This document shows, piece after piece, positions 52,293 through 61,576 of a DNA stretch of 64,000 nucleotides (position 1 is its first letter; every line of letters begins with the position of its first letter). Where the stretch lies: NCBI GenBank assembly GCA_002748735.1, contig PDTC01000018.1, positions 1-64,000 on the forward strand, written 5' to 3'. The translations under genes were made by a program, and so were the position numbers. The notes beneath the pieces are model-generated. The model worked only from the letters and a program-made list of their open reading frames with translations, had not been told where the DNA came from and did not search any database. This DNA comes from Desulfobulbus propionicus. Its GTDB lineage: Bacteria; Desulfobacterota; Desulfobulbia; Desulfobulbales; Desulfobulbaceae.

Positions 52293-53522
52293 ATGAAAAA
52301 TTTATTTTATCTATTATTGTCACTCTTGTTAGCACTGACTGCCTGTCAATTTAACCAAGAAGTTATAACAGATAAAAAACCAGCAAAGACAACACTATAC
52401 TATGAGGGAACTTACAAAGGGACCATGCCCTGTGCTGATTGCGGAGGCATTGAGAGCAAGCTTACCCTGAATAAAGACAAAACTTTTACATATGAAAAAA
52501 CCTATCTAGATAAAAAATATAGATTTTTTACATATACAGGAAATTATTTTGTTAAAGGAAAAATATTAACTATACAAGAGAACAATACTCCAGTGCATTT
52601 TCTTATCGAAGATCGCGCCCTTGTCCTCTTGGACAGTGAGTTGCAACCTCCCCAGGGTATGCTTGCACCTTACTATACACTCAAAAAACAGGGGAAGTTT
52701 ACCTATCCGGGCAGATATTCTTCTTTTCCTGCAGGAAAAGAAGAATATAAACAAACGCTTTCTATCTCACCGAAAGGGGAAGAATTTCAAATTGATTTTT
52801 CAGTGGCAACAGCAGGAGGCACGGAACGTTGTCATTTCTCAGCAACAGCGTGGTTGGAAGCAGGCAAACTCTGGGCAAATATCAGCACCGAGACAAACAC
52901 AGAAGTACTCATGCATATAGCCCCGACTCATGATAATCTTGGCGTGAAAGTATTTACCCCTGATCCTGAACAACACTTCCACTTAATGCGTTACTGTAAA
53001 GGAGGCGGCTCTCTGACTGGAGAATATATTAAAAATATGATTACCGCTGACAGTGTCGGAGTTTTTAACACCTCAACTACCATTGAGGACATGTTACAGA
53101 CACTTCCTTTAACGCAGGTATACAAGAAGAAGGGTAGAGGAGAATTCGCAGACTACCTGTATGATGACTATGAAATATATACCAGAAACAATCATCATCT
53201 TTTTACGTTGACGCCAAAATATACGGGGAAAATTCAACAAAAAATAAATAGAGTATCTATCAAAAGCCCTCTCCTTAAAACATCAAAAGGTATACATTGC
53301 AACTCAACATACCAGGACATTAAAAATGCTTACACTGTTACTGAAATTTTACCTGATATGAACCATATTATTCTGGTTGTCGACGAGATAAATGCTAATT
53401 TTAGTATCCCAAAAACAACATTACAACAAGGCTGGTGGGACAACGCCACAAAAACGGTCAATCGCGACAAGATTCCAGATACAGCACAAATAGATAGTTT
53501 TATTTTATGGTGGAATCGATAA
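52293..53522 (+). CDS. NlpE-like lipoprotein with DUF1131-like C-terminal domain
   Basis: The 409-residue lipoprotein has a signal peptide with lipobox LTAC (Cys 18). The N-terminal domain (about 38-125) matches NlpE-type copper/envelope-stress lipoproteins, with GTMPCADCGGIESKLTLNKD (CxxC). A middle beta-rich segment is unassigned. The C-terminal part (about 255-409) resembles DUF1131, as in the RpoE-regulated lipoprotein YfeY. It probably sits in the outer membrane and reports envelope or metal stress, though no NlpE signalling partner is visible here. The gene is much richer in A+T than its neighbours. Confidence 0.72.
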   Translation: MKNLFYLLLSLLLALTACQFNQEVITDKKPAKTTLYYEGTYKGTMPCADCGGIESKLTLNKDKTFTYEKTYLDKKYRFFTYTGNYFVKGKILTIQENNTPVHFLIEDRALVLLDSELQPPQGMLAPYYTLKKQGKFTYPGRYSSFPAGKEEYKQTLSISPKGEEFQIDFSVATAGGTERCHFSATAWLEAGKLWANISTETNTEVLMHIAPTHDNLGVKVFTPDPEQHFHLMRYCKGGGSLTGEYIKNMITADSVGVFNTSTTIEDMLQTLPLTQVYKKKGRGEFADYLYDDYEIYTRNNHHLFTLTPKYTGKIQQKINRVSIKSPLLKTSKGIHCNSTYQDIKNAYTVTEILPDMNHIILVVDEINANFSIPKTTLQQGWWDNATKTVNRDKIPDTAQIDSFILWWNR

Positions 53523-53849
53523 CGGTCAAGAGGCGCTGGTCAGCACAACCTGCCGCCGATAACCTTGGTCCAAACTTAATGCCTGACAACCTGTCAGGGA
53601 GCCTCATCATGAACTGGAAATCACCTCTGTACTCCTCCAGGCCAGGTCGACGTAAGCCCTCGAGGGGTACAAAGATGGCAAAAACTCAGGGCGCTACAAT
53701 CACAGGCTGAGATTGCTGAAGAGCGGTGAGAGAAGACGAATAACCATGAAAAAAGTATGGCTCTCTTTTGCCGAAGGCTACCCCCTTAACAGGCTTTTTG
53801 TGCAAACCACTTGCCTCTATATTGGACATTTCCTTGGGAGAAATGCAGG
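53523..53849. other. Intergenic region with a degraded copy of the 48.6-kb leader
   Basis: About 330 bases contain no confident gene. Around 53560-53625 the sequence resembles 48625-48695 (shared CTGTCAGGGAGxCTCATCATG and flanking AACCTTG). The short frame that follows the repeated ATG is unlike the intact small protein. This suggests a decayed duplicate. Confidence 0.4.
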
Positions 53850-55055
53850 CTAGCCGATGACCAAAACTGTCTCGCGGGCAATGGCCAGCTCTTCGTTGGT
53901 GGGAATGACAAACACCTTGACCGGAGATCCTTCCGCAGAGATGAGAACAGGTTGTTTTTTGCGGCCCTGGTTCTTCGCTTCATCGACAACAACGCCCATC
54001 TCCTCAAGGCCTCGCAGAGATTCCAGGCGGACAATGTCGTCATTCTCACCGATCCCCGCAGTAAAGACAATGGCGTCGACCCGGCCCAATGCCGCCATAT
54101 AGGCACCAATGTATTTTTTATTGCGATAGGTCTGTGCCTGCAGGGCCAGGCGGGCATGTTTATCTCCCTGGGCCACGGCATCGTGGATATCCCGCATATC
54201 ATTCAAGCCACAAAGCCCTTTGAGGCCGGATTTTTTGTTGAGCATCTCGTCGATTTCTTCGAGCTCCATATCATAATTTCGACTAAGGAAGGCATGGACC
54301 GCAGGATCGACGTCACCGGAGCGGGTCCCCATCATTAATCCTTCCAGCGGTGTCAACCCCATGGAAGTATCCACGCTTTTCCCGTTTTTCACAGCCGTCA
54401 TCGAACAACCGTTGCCCAGGTGGACGGTGATGAGGTTGCACTCTTCAAGTGGTTTGCCCAACATGGCGGCGCACTCACCGCTGATAAACTTATGCGAGGT
54501 ACCATGAAAACCATAGCGGCGAACCCGTCTGTCACTGTACATCTCATAGGGCAGTGCATAAACGTAGGCATAGGCAGGCATGGATTGATGAAAGGCGGTG
54601 TCGAACACCGCAACATGAGGAATAGCCGGGAAAAGCTCTTGAGCCACACGGATACCGTCCAGATTGGCCGGGTTGTGCAACGGAGCCAGTGGACAGTAAT
54701 CCTCGATAGCGGCGAGTACCTCGCTGTCGATAACAGTGGACGCATGGAAGGCTTCGCCGCCATGGACAACACGGTGACCTATAGCGCCTATCTCTGAGGT
54801 ATCACCTATTACGCCGATGCGCTTATCGGTCAGCTGCCCGATAACCATCTCCATGCCATGCTGATGGTTGGGAATAGACTGGCGAAGATCTACTTTTTGC
54901 TCTTTTTCTGTCTTTGGATACAGCGTGCAGGTCAAGGTTCCTTCGGGCTCACCTATACGTTCAACCAAGCCGGCGGCGAGTACTGTCTCTCCCTCCATGT
55001 CCAGCACCTGATATTTGATTGAAGAACTTCCTGAATTAATAACCAAAACTTTCAT
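53850..55055 (-). CDS. ackA: Acetate kinase
   Basis: The 401-residue enzyme makes ATP from acetyl phosphate. The family signature VLVINSGSSSIKYQVLD is at the N-terminus. FDTAFHQSMPAYAYVYALP, RRYGFHGTSHKFISG and VHLGNGCSMTAVKNGKSVDT follow, and FTAGIGENDDIVR is near the C-terminus. It is 41 bases downstream of pta in the same direction. Length is standard. Confidence 0.97.
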   Translation of the reverse strand: MKVLVINSGSSSIKYQVLDMEGETVLAAGLVERIGEPEGTLTCTLYPKTEKEQKVDLRQSIPNHQHGMEMVIGQLTDKRIGVIGDTSEIGAIGHRVVHGGEAFHASTVIDSEVLAAIEDYCPLAPLHNPANLDGIRVAQELFPAIPHVAVFDTAFHQSMPAYAYVYALPYEMYSDRRVRRYGFHGTSHKFISGECAAMLGKPLEECNLITVHLGNGCSMTAVKNGKSVDTSMGLTPLEGLMMGTRSGDVDPAVHAFLSRNYDMELEEIDEMLNKKSGLKGLCGLNDMRDIHDAVAQGDKHARLALQAQTYRNKKYIGAYMAALGRVDAIVFTAGIGENDDIVRLESLRGLEEMGVVVDEAKNQGRKKQPVLISAEGSPVKVFVIPTNEELAIARETVLVIG

Positions 55056-55096
55056 TGTAAACTCCTTTAGATGCTGGCACTGAAAAGATCTCTCTA

Positions 55097-57214
55097 CTAT
55101 ATACCCTTAGCGGCCTGAGCCTGTACGGCAGTCAGAGCAATGGTATCGACAATATCATGAACCGTACAACCACGTGACAGGTCGTTGACCGGCTTATTGA
55201 GCCCTTGAAGAATCGGCCCCATGGCTACTGCCTTGGCAGCTCTCTGCACCGCCTTATAGGTATTGTTACCGGTATTTAGGTCCGGAAAGATAAAAACCGT
55301 AGCCTTCCCCGCCACTTTTGAGTCGGGCAGCTTGAGGCGAGCCACTTCGGGATCAACAGCCGCATCGTACTGCAACGGTCCTTCCAGCGGATATTGCAAC
55401 CCCCGTTCCTCCATAAGTTCAAGAGCGATTTTGGTGGCTTCGACAACCTTCTCGACATCAGCACCCTTACCTGATTCACCGGTGGAGTAACTCAACAGGG
55501 CAACACGGGGCTCAATCCCGTATATCTGCGCGGTCTCGGCCGCACTCAGGGCAATCTCTGCGAGCTGTCGGGCATTGGGGTTGGGATTCACCGCGCAGTC
55601 CCCATAGACGAGGATCCTCGACTGCAGGCACATAATGAAAACCGAGCTGACGATGGAGACACCTGGCTTGGTCTTGATAAACTCAAACGCTGGGCGTATG
55701 GTCTGGGCGGTGGTCGTTACCGAACCCGAGACCATGCCGTCAGCGAGGTCCTTATGGACCATCATCGTTCCAAAATAGGTGGGATCAGACATGCGGTCCC
55801 GGGCAACCTCACGGACGATATTTTTATGTTTACGCAGCTGATAGTAAGTCTCGACAAAATCGTCATAGTACGGTGAGGTCACGGGGTTGATGATCGCAGC
55901 ACCGTCAATGTCAATATTGAGCGTCGAGGCCCTAGCTCGGATCTGCTCCTCTTTACCCAGGAGAATGATATCGGCAAACCCGCGACGCAGGGCAATATCA
56001 GTGGCGGTGAGGACACGATCCCCGGTCCCTTCCGGCAAAACAATACGCTGCCGGTTCCTGGCAGCACGCTCAACCAGGGCATATTCAAACATCTTCGGGG
56101 TTATTCTACGGGTTCGCTGGCTGACCACCTTTTCCTGTAACTCGGCGACGTTGACGTGCCGGTCAAACTCGCCCAGTGCCGTGGCAATGCGCTGTTGGTC
56201 ATCGGCTTCCAGGCGTCCGTATAAATCACTGATGCACTGAACTGTCTGGTAGGTATGGGTGTCCACACTGATGATCGGTACCGGGGTGCCGGTCCAGCCC
56301 TGGATCAGTTTATGGACGTTGGCTCGGGGTTCAAGGCCACCGGTAAGCAAAATTGCCGATATGTTCGGATATGATTCAGATATCCGGCTGGCCAGCGAGG
56401 CAAGAATAATATCTGCCCGATCACCTGGGGTGATGATTAGTGATGCCGGCTTGATATACTCGAGGAAGTTATCGATCTGCATGGCAGCGACAATGTAGTT
56501 GTCCACCAATGTCCGCAGATGTGCCTCTCCGTACAGCACTCGACCGCCAAGCCAGCGGCGCACATCACCCACAGAAGGGTTACTCAGTGCCTTGTTCTCT
56601 GGAATAGTATAGAGAGGCACAGCACTGTTGAACTGCGCTTGACAGGTAAGGCTCCCCTCCGAGTCCTTGAGGAAGCCTTCTGGTGCCCGGTTGATAATGC
56701 AGGCCGCCAGATCAACGCCTTTTTCGGTGAGGACATCCATGGTGATCTGGGTAAAACTGCAGATTTCATCGGCGGTCTTGTTACGGCCTGAGGCGACGAT
56801 CAGCACCGGGCTCCCAAGGTTGCTGGCAATATCTGAATTGAGATCGAACTCGAAATTGGCATCCTTGCCGCGAAAATTGGTGCCTTCACAAAGGACAAAA
56901 TCGTGATGCTGTTCCAGATGCTTATACTTTTTAAGGATCGTTTCGAACAGGACTCCCTGTTCACCGGACGTGATCAACTGTCGCGCCTGACCGAGGGTAT
57001 ACGCATAGGTGTCTTCGTAGGGCGTATCAAGCTTGAAGTACTTGAGCACCAGGTCAATGTCATAGTCATGGCGACCAAAGGGTTGATCATCAATGATGGG
57101 TCGATAGAAAGCTACCCTATCAAGGCTTTTCTTGAGCAGCTGCATGGTTCCAAGGATAATTGCGGACTTACCACTTTGCTCCTCGGTTGCGGTGATATAC
57201 AGGTTTTTCGTCAT
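55097..57214 (-). CDS. pta: Phosphate acetyltransferase, long three-domain form
   Basis: The 705-residue enzyme exchanges acetyl-CoA and acetyl phosphate. An N-terminal P-loop-like domain (LYITATEEQSGKSAIILG) and a DRTGG domain (about 220-330) precede the catalytic PTA domain (about 380-705; IVLPEGTGDRVLTATDIALR, VHKDLADGMVSGSVTTTAQT). The long form resembles E. coli Pta and often has regulatory N-terminal domains. With ackA it gives substrate-level ATP from acetyl-CoA, or activates acetate. Confidence 0.96.
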   Translation of the reverse strand: MTKNLYITATEEQSGKSAIILGTMQLLKKSLDRVAFYRPIIDDQPFGRHDYDIDLVLKYFKLDTPYEDTYAYTLGQARQLITSGEQGVLFETILKKYKHLEQHHDFVLCEGTNFRGKDANFEFDLNSDIASNLGSPVLIVASGRNKTADEICSFTQITMDVLTEKGVDLAACIINRAPEGFLKDSEGSLTCQAQFNSAVPLYTIPENKALSNPSVGDVRRWLGGRVLYGEAHLRTLVDNYIVAAMQIDNFLEYIKPASLIITPGDRADIILASLASRISESYPNISAILLTGGLEPRANVHKLIQGWTGTPVPIISVDTHTYQTVQCISDLYGRLEADDQQRIATALGEFDRHVNVAELQEKVVSQRTRRITPKMFEYALVERAARNRQRIVLPEGTGDRVLTATDIALRRGFADIILLGKEEQIRARASTLNIDIDGAAIINPVTSPYYDDFVETYYQLRKHKNIVREVARDRMSDPTYFGTMMVHKDLADGMVSGSVTTTAQTIRPAFEFIKTKPGVSIVSSVFIMCLQSRILVYGDCAVNPNPNARQLAEIALSAAETAQIYGIEPRVALLSYSTGESGKGADVEKVVEATKIALELMEERGLQYPLEGPLQYDAAVDPEVARLKLPDSKVAGKATVFIFPDLNTGNNTYKAVQRAAKAVAMGPILQGLNKPVNDLSRGCTVHDIVDTIALTAVQAQAAKGI

Positions 57215-57808
57215 AGTCTCTCTCTTTTCAGGCGTAGCTTGCCACCCATTTAGCGGTACATGTTTCGTTTATCTCAAAAGACGTAAAGAAGCCTTTGCTG
57301 TGCACAGGAGGGAGCTTGGAAGCACGAAGACTTTTATCATCTGTATCCTCGGAGTCCGGGGAATTCAATGAACATTGGCGAGACGTATCTTGTCCGTGTA
57401 TATCCATCAACGTAAACCTTCTACGACCTACCCAGATACATCAAAATCACTTTTCATGCATCTTCTTTTTCTGGCGCTGCTAACCTGCAACAGATGACGA
57501 GCGACGTCTTTTATGCATAAGGCGTTCAACTGAGTAGTTGGGTATCGTGCCCATCAAGTGCTCTCGAGCAGGCGAAAATAGAGTCAAAAGGCCACGCAGC
57601 CCTACTCAGTGAACCGTCTCCATCTCAGTCAATTTGCCCTTTTGCCGTCTCATATAAGTTTCACAACTAGCATGACCTTTCTTTTCTCTAACAGCTTTTA
57701 TCCGCCTCATAAAGCTACTTCCGTAATCCTCTTTCACAGCCAAGCATAAAAAGTTATCTACCCTTAGTTATTACAATTTATCTATTCCCGGGACCCTCAC
57801 ATTTCCCA
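57215..57808. other. Intergenic region between divergent pta and rrf2
   Basis: About 590 bases without a recognised gene. Both the pta promoter (leftward) and upstream parts of the rrf2-cyd promoter must lie here. No clear operator was found beyond the tandem repeat listed separately. Confidence 0.4.
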
Positions 57809-57857
57809 TTGACAGTTCATGCCCTCGTGTATAAGATCATGCCCTCGTGTATAAGAT
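57809..57857 (+). promoter_or_regulatory. Sigma70-type promoter with a 20-bp tandem duplication of its -10 region
   Basis: TTGACA at 57809-57814 is followed after 17 bases by TAAGAT (57832-57837), within TGTATAAGAT. The unit CATGCCCTCGTGTATAAGAT occurs twice in direct tandem (57818-57837 and 57838-57857). The duplication therefore makes two -10-like elements downstream of one -35. It lies 43 bases before the rrf2-family start codon and may also be the regulator's own operator. Confidence 0.65.
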
Positions 57858-57899
57858 ATTTAAGATTAAAATTATCCTATTTCGATCAGTAAGGTAAAA

Positions 57900-58355
57900 T
57901 TGCGAATAACACGAGCCGCAGAGTATGCCGTTCGTTGCATGGTATATCTGGCAAAACAGGGAAGAGGGGTTGTCACCAGCCGACAGGAGATTGCTGACGA
58001 GGCAGCCATCCCCGTCCACTTTCTCGCTAAGATCGCCCAGGATCTTGCCAAGGGAGGATTTATCGAGATCCGGCAGGGGTCCAGGGGAGGCTTCATATTA
58101 CTCATGGATCCCGCTGACATCACAATGCTGGCAGTGGTGGAAACCATGATCGGTGAAATCTACCTCAACGACTGTGTAGGCCGTCCATCCAACTGCCAGC
58201 TCTCATACTCGTGTGCCGTGCACCGCGTCTGGCTTGATACCCGCGACCAGTTGCGCAACTCCCTGCGGGCAGTCACCTTTGACCAGTTGGTCGTGGAACC
58301 CTCATGCATGGACGAGAACTTCGAGCCCCTCACCGGTATCCACATGCACCCTTAA
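57900..58355 (+). CDS. Rrf2-family transcriptional regulator with putative Fe-S cluster
   Basis: The 151-residue regulator has the winged-helix N-terminus MRITRAAEYAVRCMVYLAKQ, the recognition part RQEIADEAAIPVHFLAKIAQ, and GGFIEIRQGSRGGFIL. Three cysteines in the C-terminal half (DCVGRPSNCQLSYSC, spacing C-x6-C-x5-C) fit a redox- or oxygen-sensing Fe-S cluster as in IscR/NsrR relatives. Start is a TTG with AAGG upstream. It heads the cytochrome bd gene set and likely controls it in response to oxygen or nitric oxide. Confidence 0.88.
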   Translation: MRITRAAEYAVRCMVYLAKQGRGVVTSRQEIADEAAIPVHFLAKIAQDLAKGGFIEIRQGSRGGFILLMDPADITMLAVVETMIGEIYLNDCVGRPSNCQLSYSCAVHRVWLDTRDQLRNSLRAVTFDQLVVEPSCMDENFEPLTGIHMHP

Positions 58356-58368
58356 ACCAACAATTTCC

Positions 58369-58623
58369 ATGGAACAGATGCTCGCAACTCAAAAATCCGG
58401 TTTTGTCACCCGCGTTCTGCACCTGTACACAGACGGTTTCAGGAACATGACTCTGGGCCGGACACTGTGGAAGGTTATTTTTCTTAAACTGTTTATCATG
58501 TTTGGAATCCTCAAGCTGTTCTTCTTTCCAGACTTCCTTGCCGTCAATTTTTCAACCGATGCACAACGGGCCGACTATGTGCTGGAGGAGCTCACCCAGT
58601 CGCCCCATGACCCGACGCCATAA
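58369..58623 (+). CDS. DUF4492 small membrane protein
   Basis: The 84-residue protein has one hydrophobic segment (LWKVIFLKLFIMFGILKLFF, about 32-51) and the DUF4492 pattern VTRVLHLYTDGFRNMTLGRT. DUF4492 proteins are commonly encoded just before cydA, as here, and may assist assembly of the oxidase. It starts 13 bases after the rrf2 stop and ends 15 bases before cydA. Confidence 0.82.
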   Translation: MEQMLATQKSGFVTRVLHLYTDGFRNMTLGRTLWKVIFLKLFIMFGILKLFFFPDFLAVNFSTDAQRADYVLEELTQSPHDPTP

Positions 58624-58638
58624 CCACAGGAGAAAACT

Positions 58639-60174
58639 ATGATTGAAAATGTGGACCTAACCATGGTCAACTGGGCCAGGGCTCAATTCGCGCTGACCGC
58701 CATATATCACTGGATTTTCGTTCCACTGACCCTGGGAATCACCTGGATTATTGCCATTTTTCATACCATCTATGTGAAAACCGGCAGTGAAGAATGGAAA
58801 AATTTGACCAAATTCTGGATGAAACTCTTTGGGGTTAACTTTGCCATTGGCGTCGCCACCGGTATTATTATGGAGTTCGAGTTTGGCACCAACTGGTCCA
58901 ATTACTCGTGGATGGTGGGTGATATTTTCGGAGCACCACTGGCTATCGAGGGCATTGTCGCCTTTTTCCTGGAAGCCACTTTCTTTGCGGTGATGTTCTT
59001 TGGCTGGAACCGCGTCTCTAAGAGGTTTCACCTTTTCTCCACCTGGATGGTCGCCGTTGGTTCAAACATGAGTGCGGTGTGGATTCTCGTCGCCAACGCC
59101 TGGATGCAGTACCCGGTCGGGCAGCGTTTCAACCCGGATACGGCACGGTTCGAGATGGAGAACTTCTTCGATGTTGCCCTCAGTCCTTATGCGGTTAGCA
59201 AGTTCACCCACACGGCCTCCAGCTCCATGTTGGTGGCGGCGCTGTTCATTCTCTCGATCAGCTCCTGGTTTCTGCTCAAAAAAAGACACGTCAAGATGGC
59301 TCAACGTTCCATCGTGGTCGCCTCTTTGTTTGGGATCCTTACCTCAGGTTTTACCGTCTTTACCGGCGATGAAGCAGCCTACGAGATCGCCCAGGTTCAG
59401 CCTATGAAGCTTGCCGCTTTTGAGGGATTATTCGAAGGTGAGCAGAATGCCGACATTGTCGCCTTAGGTCTGGTTAACCGGGAAAAACGGGTAGACAACG
59501 ACCTGGAACCTTTCTCTTTCAGCATAAAGATTCCACGACTGCTCGGCCTCATGGCCACCCGTAGCTTTGATGCCTATGTGCCCGGAATCGAAGACCTGGT
59601 CTACGGTAACGAAGAAAAAGGGATCATGGGTGCCAAGGAGAAAATCGAGCGGGGCAGGATTGCCCTCGAGGAACTGGCGGCCTACAAGGAAGCCGGCAAA
59701 CAGGGGGATGAGGTTGCAGCCAAGGGACATCTCAAGATATTCAATGAGCACAGTGAATTTCTGGGATACGGCCATCTCACCTCTCCCACCGAAGCAGTCC
59801 CACCGGTGGCCTTAAACTTTAACGCCTTTCACGTAATGGTGTTCCTGGGAACACTCTTCCCGCTGGTCTGCGTGGCCTTTCTCGTCTTTTTGATGAAGGG
59901 AACGCTTGAGGGGAAAAAATGGCTCCTCTGGCCAAGTACTTCCCTGTTTATCCTGGGATTGACCGCTTCGCAGGCAGGCTGGATCGTCGCTGAAGCTGGG
60001 CGTCAACCATGGGCTATCCAGGGACTGCTGCCGGTGACCGTGGCCCGCACCAACCTGACTGCAGCAACCGTCCAGACGACGTTCTGGATGTTCGTCGTCC
60101 TCTTCACCATTTTACTTATTGCCGAAATCAGCATCATGGCCAAACAGGTCGGCATCGGCCCAAAGGAGAACTAA
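58639..60174 (+). CDS. cydA: Cytochrome bd quinol oxidase subunit I
   Basis: The 511-residue subunit carries the haems that reduce oxygen with quinol electrons. Seen are the axial His region FALTAIYHWIFVPLTLG near residue 20, EGIVAFFLEATFFAVMFFGW, FTHTASSSMLVAALF and the quinol loop region after GDEAAYEIAQVQPMKLAAFE. In the centre a charged stretch (EEKGIMGAKEKIERGRIALE) follows. The C-terminal GRQPWAIQGLLPV is conserved. In an anaerobe it would protect against oxygen. Confidence 0.96.
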   Translation: MIENVDLTMVNWARAQFALTAIYHWIFVPLTLGITWIIAIFHTIYVKTGSEEWKNLTKFWMKLFGVNFAIGVATGIIMEFEFGTNWSNYSWMVGDIFGAPLAIEGIVAFFLEATFFAVMFFGWNRVSKRFHLFSTWMVAVGSNMSAVWILVANAWMQYPVGQRFNPDTARFEMENFFDVALSPYAVSKFTHTASSSMLVAALFILSISSWFLLKKRHVKMAQRSIVVASLFGILTSGFTVFTGDEAAYEIAQVQPMKLAAFEGLFEGEQNADIVALGLVNREKRVDNDLEPFSFSIKIPRLLGLMATRSFDAYVPGIEDLVYGNEEKGIMGAKEKIERGRIALEELAAYKEAGKQGDEVAAKGHLKIFNEHSEFLGYGHLTSPTEAVPPVALNFNAFHVMVFLGTLFPLVCVAFLVFLMKGTLEGKKWLLWPSTSLFILGLTASQAGWIVAEAGRQPWAIQGLLPVTVARTNLTAATVQTTFWMFVVLFTILLIAEISIMAKQVGIGPKEN

Positions 60175-60175
60175 G

Positions 60176-61312
60176 ATGATTGGTAACCTTGATTATGTGA
60201 TCCTGCAGCACCTGTGGTGGCTGCTCTGTTCGGTGGTGGGCTCGTTGTTCCTGTTTCTCACCTTTGTCCAGGGTGGCCAAAGCCTCCTGTGGCAAGTCGC
60301 GAAAACCGAGACAGAAAAAAGCCTGGTGATCAACTCGCTGGGCCGCAAGTGGGAGCTGACCTTTACGACCCTCGTCCTCTTCGGCGGCGCCCTGTTTGCC
60401 AGTTTCCCGAAATTTTATTCCACCTCCTTTGGCGGTGCCTACTGGGTGTGGATACTGATTCTCTTCACCTTTATCCTCCAGGCGGTAAGTTACGAGTATC
60501 GGCGTAAACCTCGAAATATTCTGGGTTCGACCGTTTATGAACTGTTTATGCTCATTAACGGCACAGTGGGTATTTTGCTGATCGGAGCGGCGGTGGGCAC
60601 CTTTTTCACCGGCTCCAACTTTACGCTTTCCGGGTATAACTTCGTCACCTGGACCTCACCGTTGCGGGGCCTTGAAGCGGCCTTCAGCCTCTTCAATCTT
60701 TCGCTCGGTCTGTTCCTGGTGTTTAACGCCAGGGTACTGGGTGCCCAGTATCTGCTCAACAATGTTGACCTAAACGATGCGCCGGAAATGGCTCCCCGGT
60801 TGCGCAGTCAGGTGTGGATCAACTTCCTCTGCTCCCTGCCATTTCTCGGGTATGTACTGCTCAGCCTGCTCTTAAGAAAAGGTTTCGGTATCATTGACGA
60901 GCAGGGTACCATCGGGATGGTAGGGTTCAAGTACCTGCACAATCTGCTGGCCAATCCCTGGCTGCTGGTACTGCTCGCCATAGGGCTGGCGCTGGTAATT
61001 TGGTCCGTGTTCAAGAGTGCGAAAAGTGACTCCACCAGGGGCATCTGGCCTGGTGGCCTGGGCACCGTACTGGTGGGGCTGACAGTCCTGTTACTGCCAG
61101 CGTACAATAACACAGCCTTTTACCCTTCAAAAACCGACCTGCAGTCGAGCCTGACCATCTACAACGCCTCTTCAAGCCATTACACCTTAACGGTAATGAC
61201 CTATGTCGCCCTGGCCATTCCCTTTGTGCTGGCCTACATTATCTATGTCTGGTACCTCATGGACCGGCGCAAGATGAAGATTGAAGATACTGGCGATACG
61301 GCTGCGTACTGA
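60176..61312 (+). CDS. cydB: Cytochrome bd quinol oxidase subunit II
   Basis: The 378-residue subunit has about eight membrane helices and begins MIGNLDYVILQHLWWLLC. FVQGGQSLLWQVAKTETEK and GRKWELTFTTLVLFGGALFA match CydB. The start codon directly follows the cydA stop with AAGGAG upstream. A frame from 60119 lies inside cydA and is not used. Confidence 0.95.
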   Translation: MIGNLDYVILQHLWWLLCSVVGSLFLFLTFVQGGQSLLWQVAKTETEKSLVINSLGRKWELTFTTLVLFGGALFASFPKFYSTSFGGAYWVWILILFTFILQAVSYEYRRKPRNILGSTVYELFMLINGTVGILLIGAAVGTFFTGSNFTLSGYNFVTWTSPLRGLEAAFSLFNLSLGLFLVFNARVLGAQYLLNNVDLNDAPEMAPRLRSQVWINFLCSLPFLGYVLLSLLLRKGFGIIDEQGTIGMVGFKYLHNLLANPWLLVLLAIGLALVIWSVFKSAKSDSTRGIWPGGLGTVLVGLTVLLLPAYNNTAFYPSKTDLQSSLTIYNASSSHYTLTVMTYVALAIPFVLAYIIYVWYLMDRRKMKIEDTGDTAAY

Positions 61313-61319
61313 AAAATTT

Positions 61320-61350
61320 CTCTCCCGGAAAAGCCTTCTTTCCGGGAGAG
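61320..61350 (+). other. 12-bp perfect intercistronic hairpin after cydB
   Basis: CTCTCCCGGAAA (61320-61331) and TTTCCGGGAGAG (61339-61350) pair exactly around AGCCTTC. No T-run follows, so it is more likely an mRNA-stabilising or processing hairpin, or a leaky terminator, between cydB and the small membrane gene than a strong terminator. Confidence 0.65.
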
Positions 61351-61380
61351 GCTGACTCTTGTGATCAAGGAGAGATCATC

Positions 61381-61482
61381 ATGATGAATACAATCCTACT
61401 GCTTGGCTGGGTGTCTCTTATCGTCGTTACCTACCTGTTGGCAGTAAAATTGCTCAAAAAGGCCAACCTCTATAACGATTAA
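61381..61482 (+). CDS. CydX-like 33-residue membrane peptide
   Basis: The product is one membrane helix, beginning MMNTILLLGWVSLIVVTYLL and ending KKANLYND. It has AAGGAGAG 8-10 bases upstream of the ATG (or of the second ATG at 61384). Bd-type oxidases carry single-helix accessory subunits (CydX, CydH/CydS) encoded right after cydB, and size, helix and position match. Homology to CydX cannot be shown by sequence because such peptides are short. Confidence 0.7.
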   Translation: MMNTILLLGWVSLIVVTYLLAVKLLKKANLYND

Positions 61483-61576
61483 AAAATATTGCACACCACA
61501 ACAACAGGGATCCCGATGATGGGAACCTTGTTGTTGCTGGTGGTTCCAGAGGCCACCCTGCAGGCCACAGCGCCTG

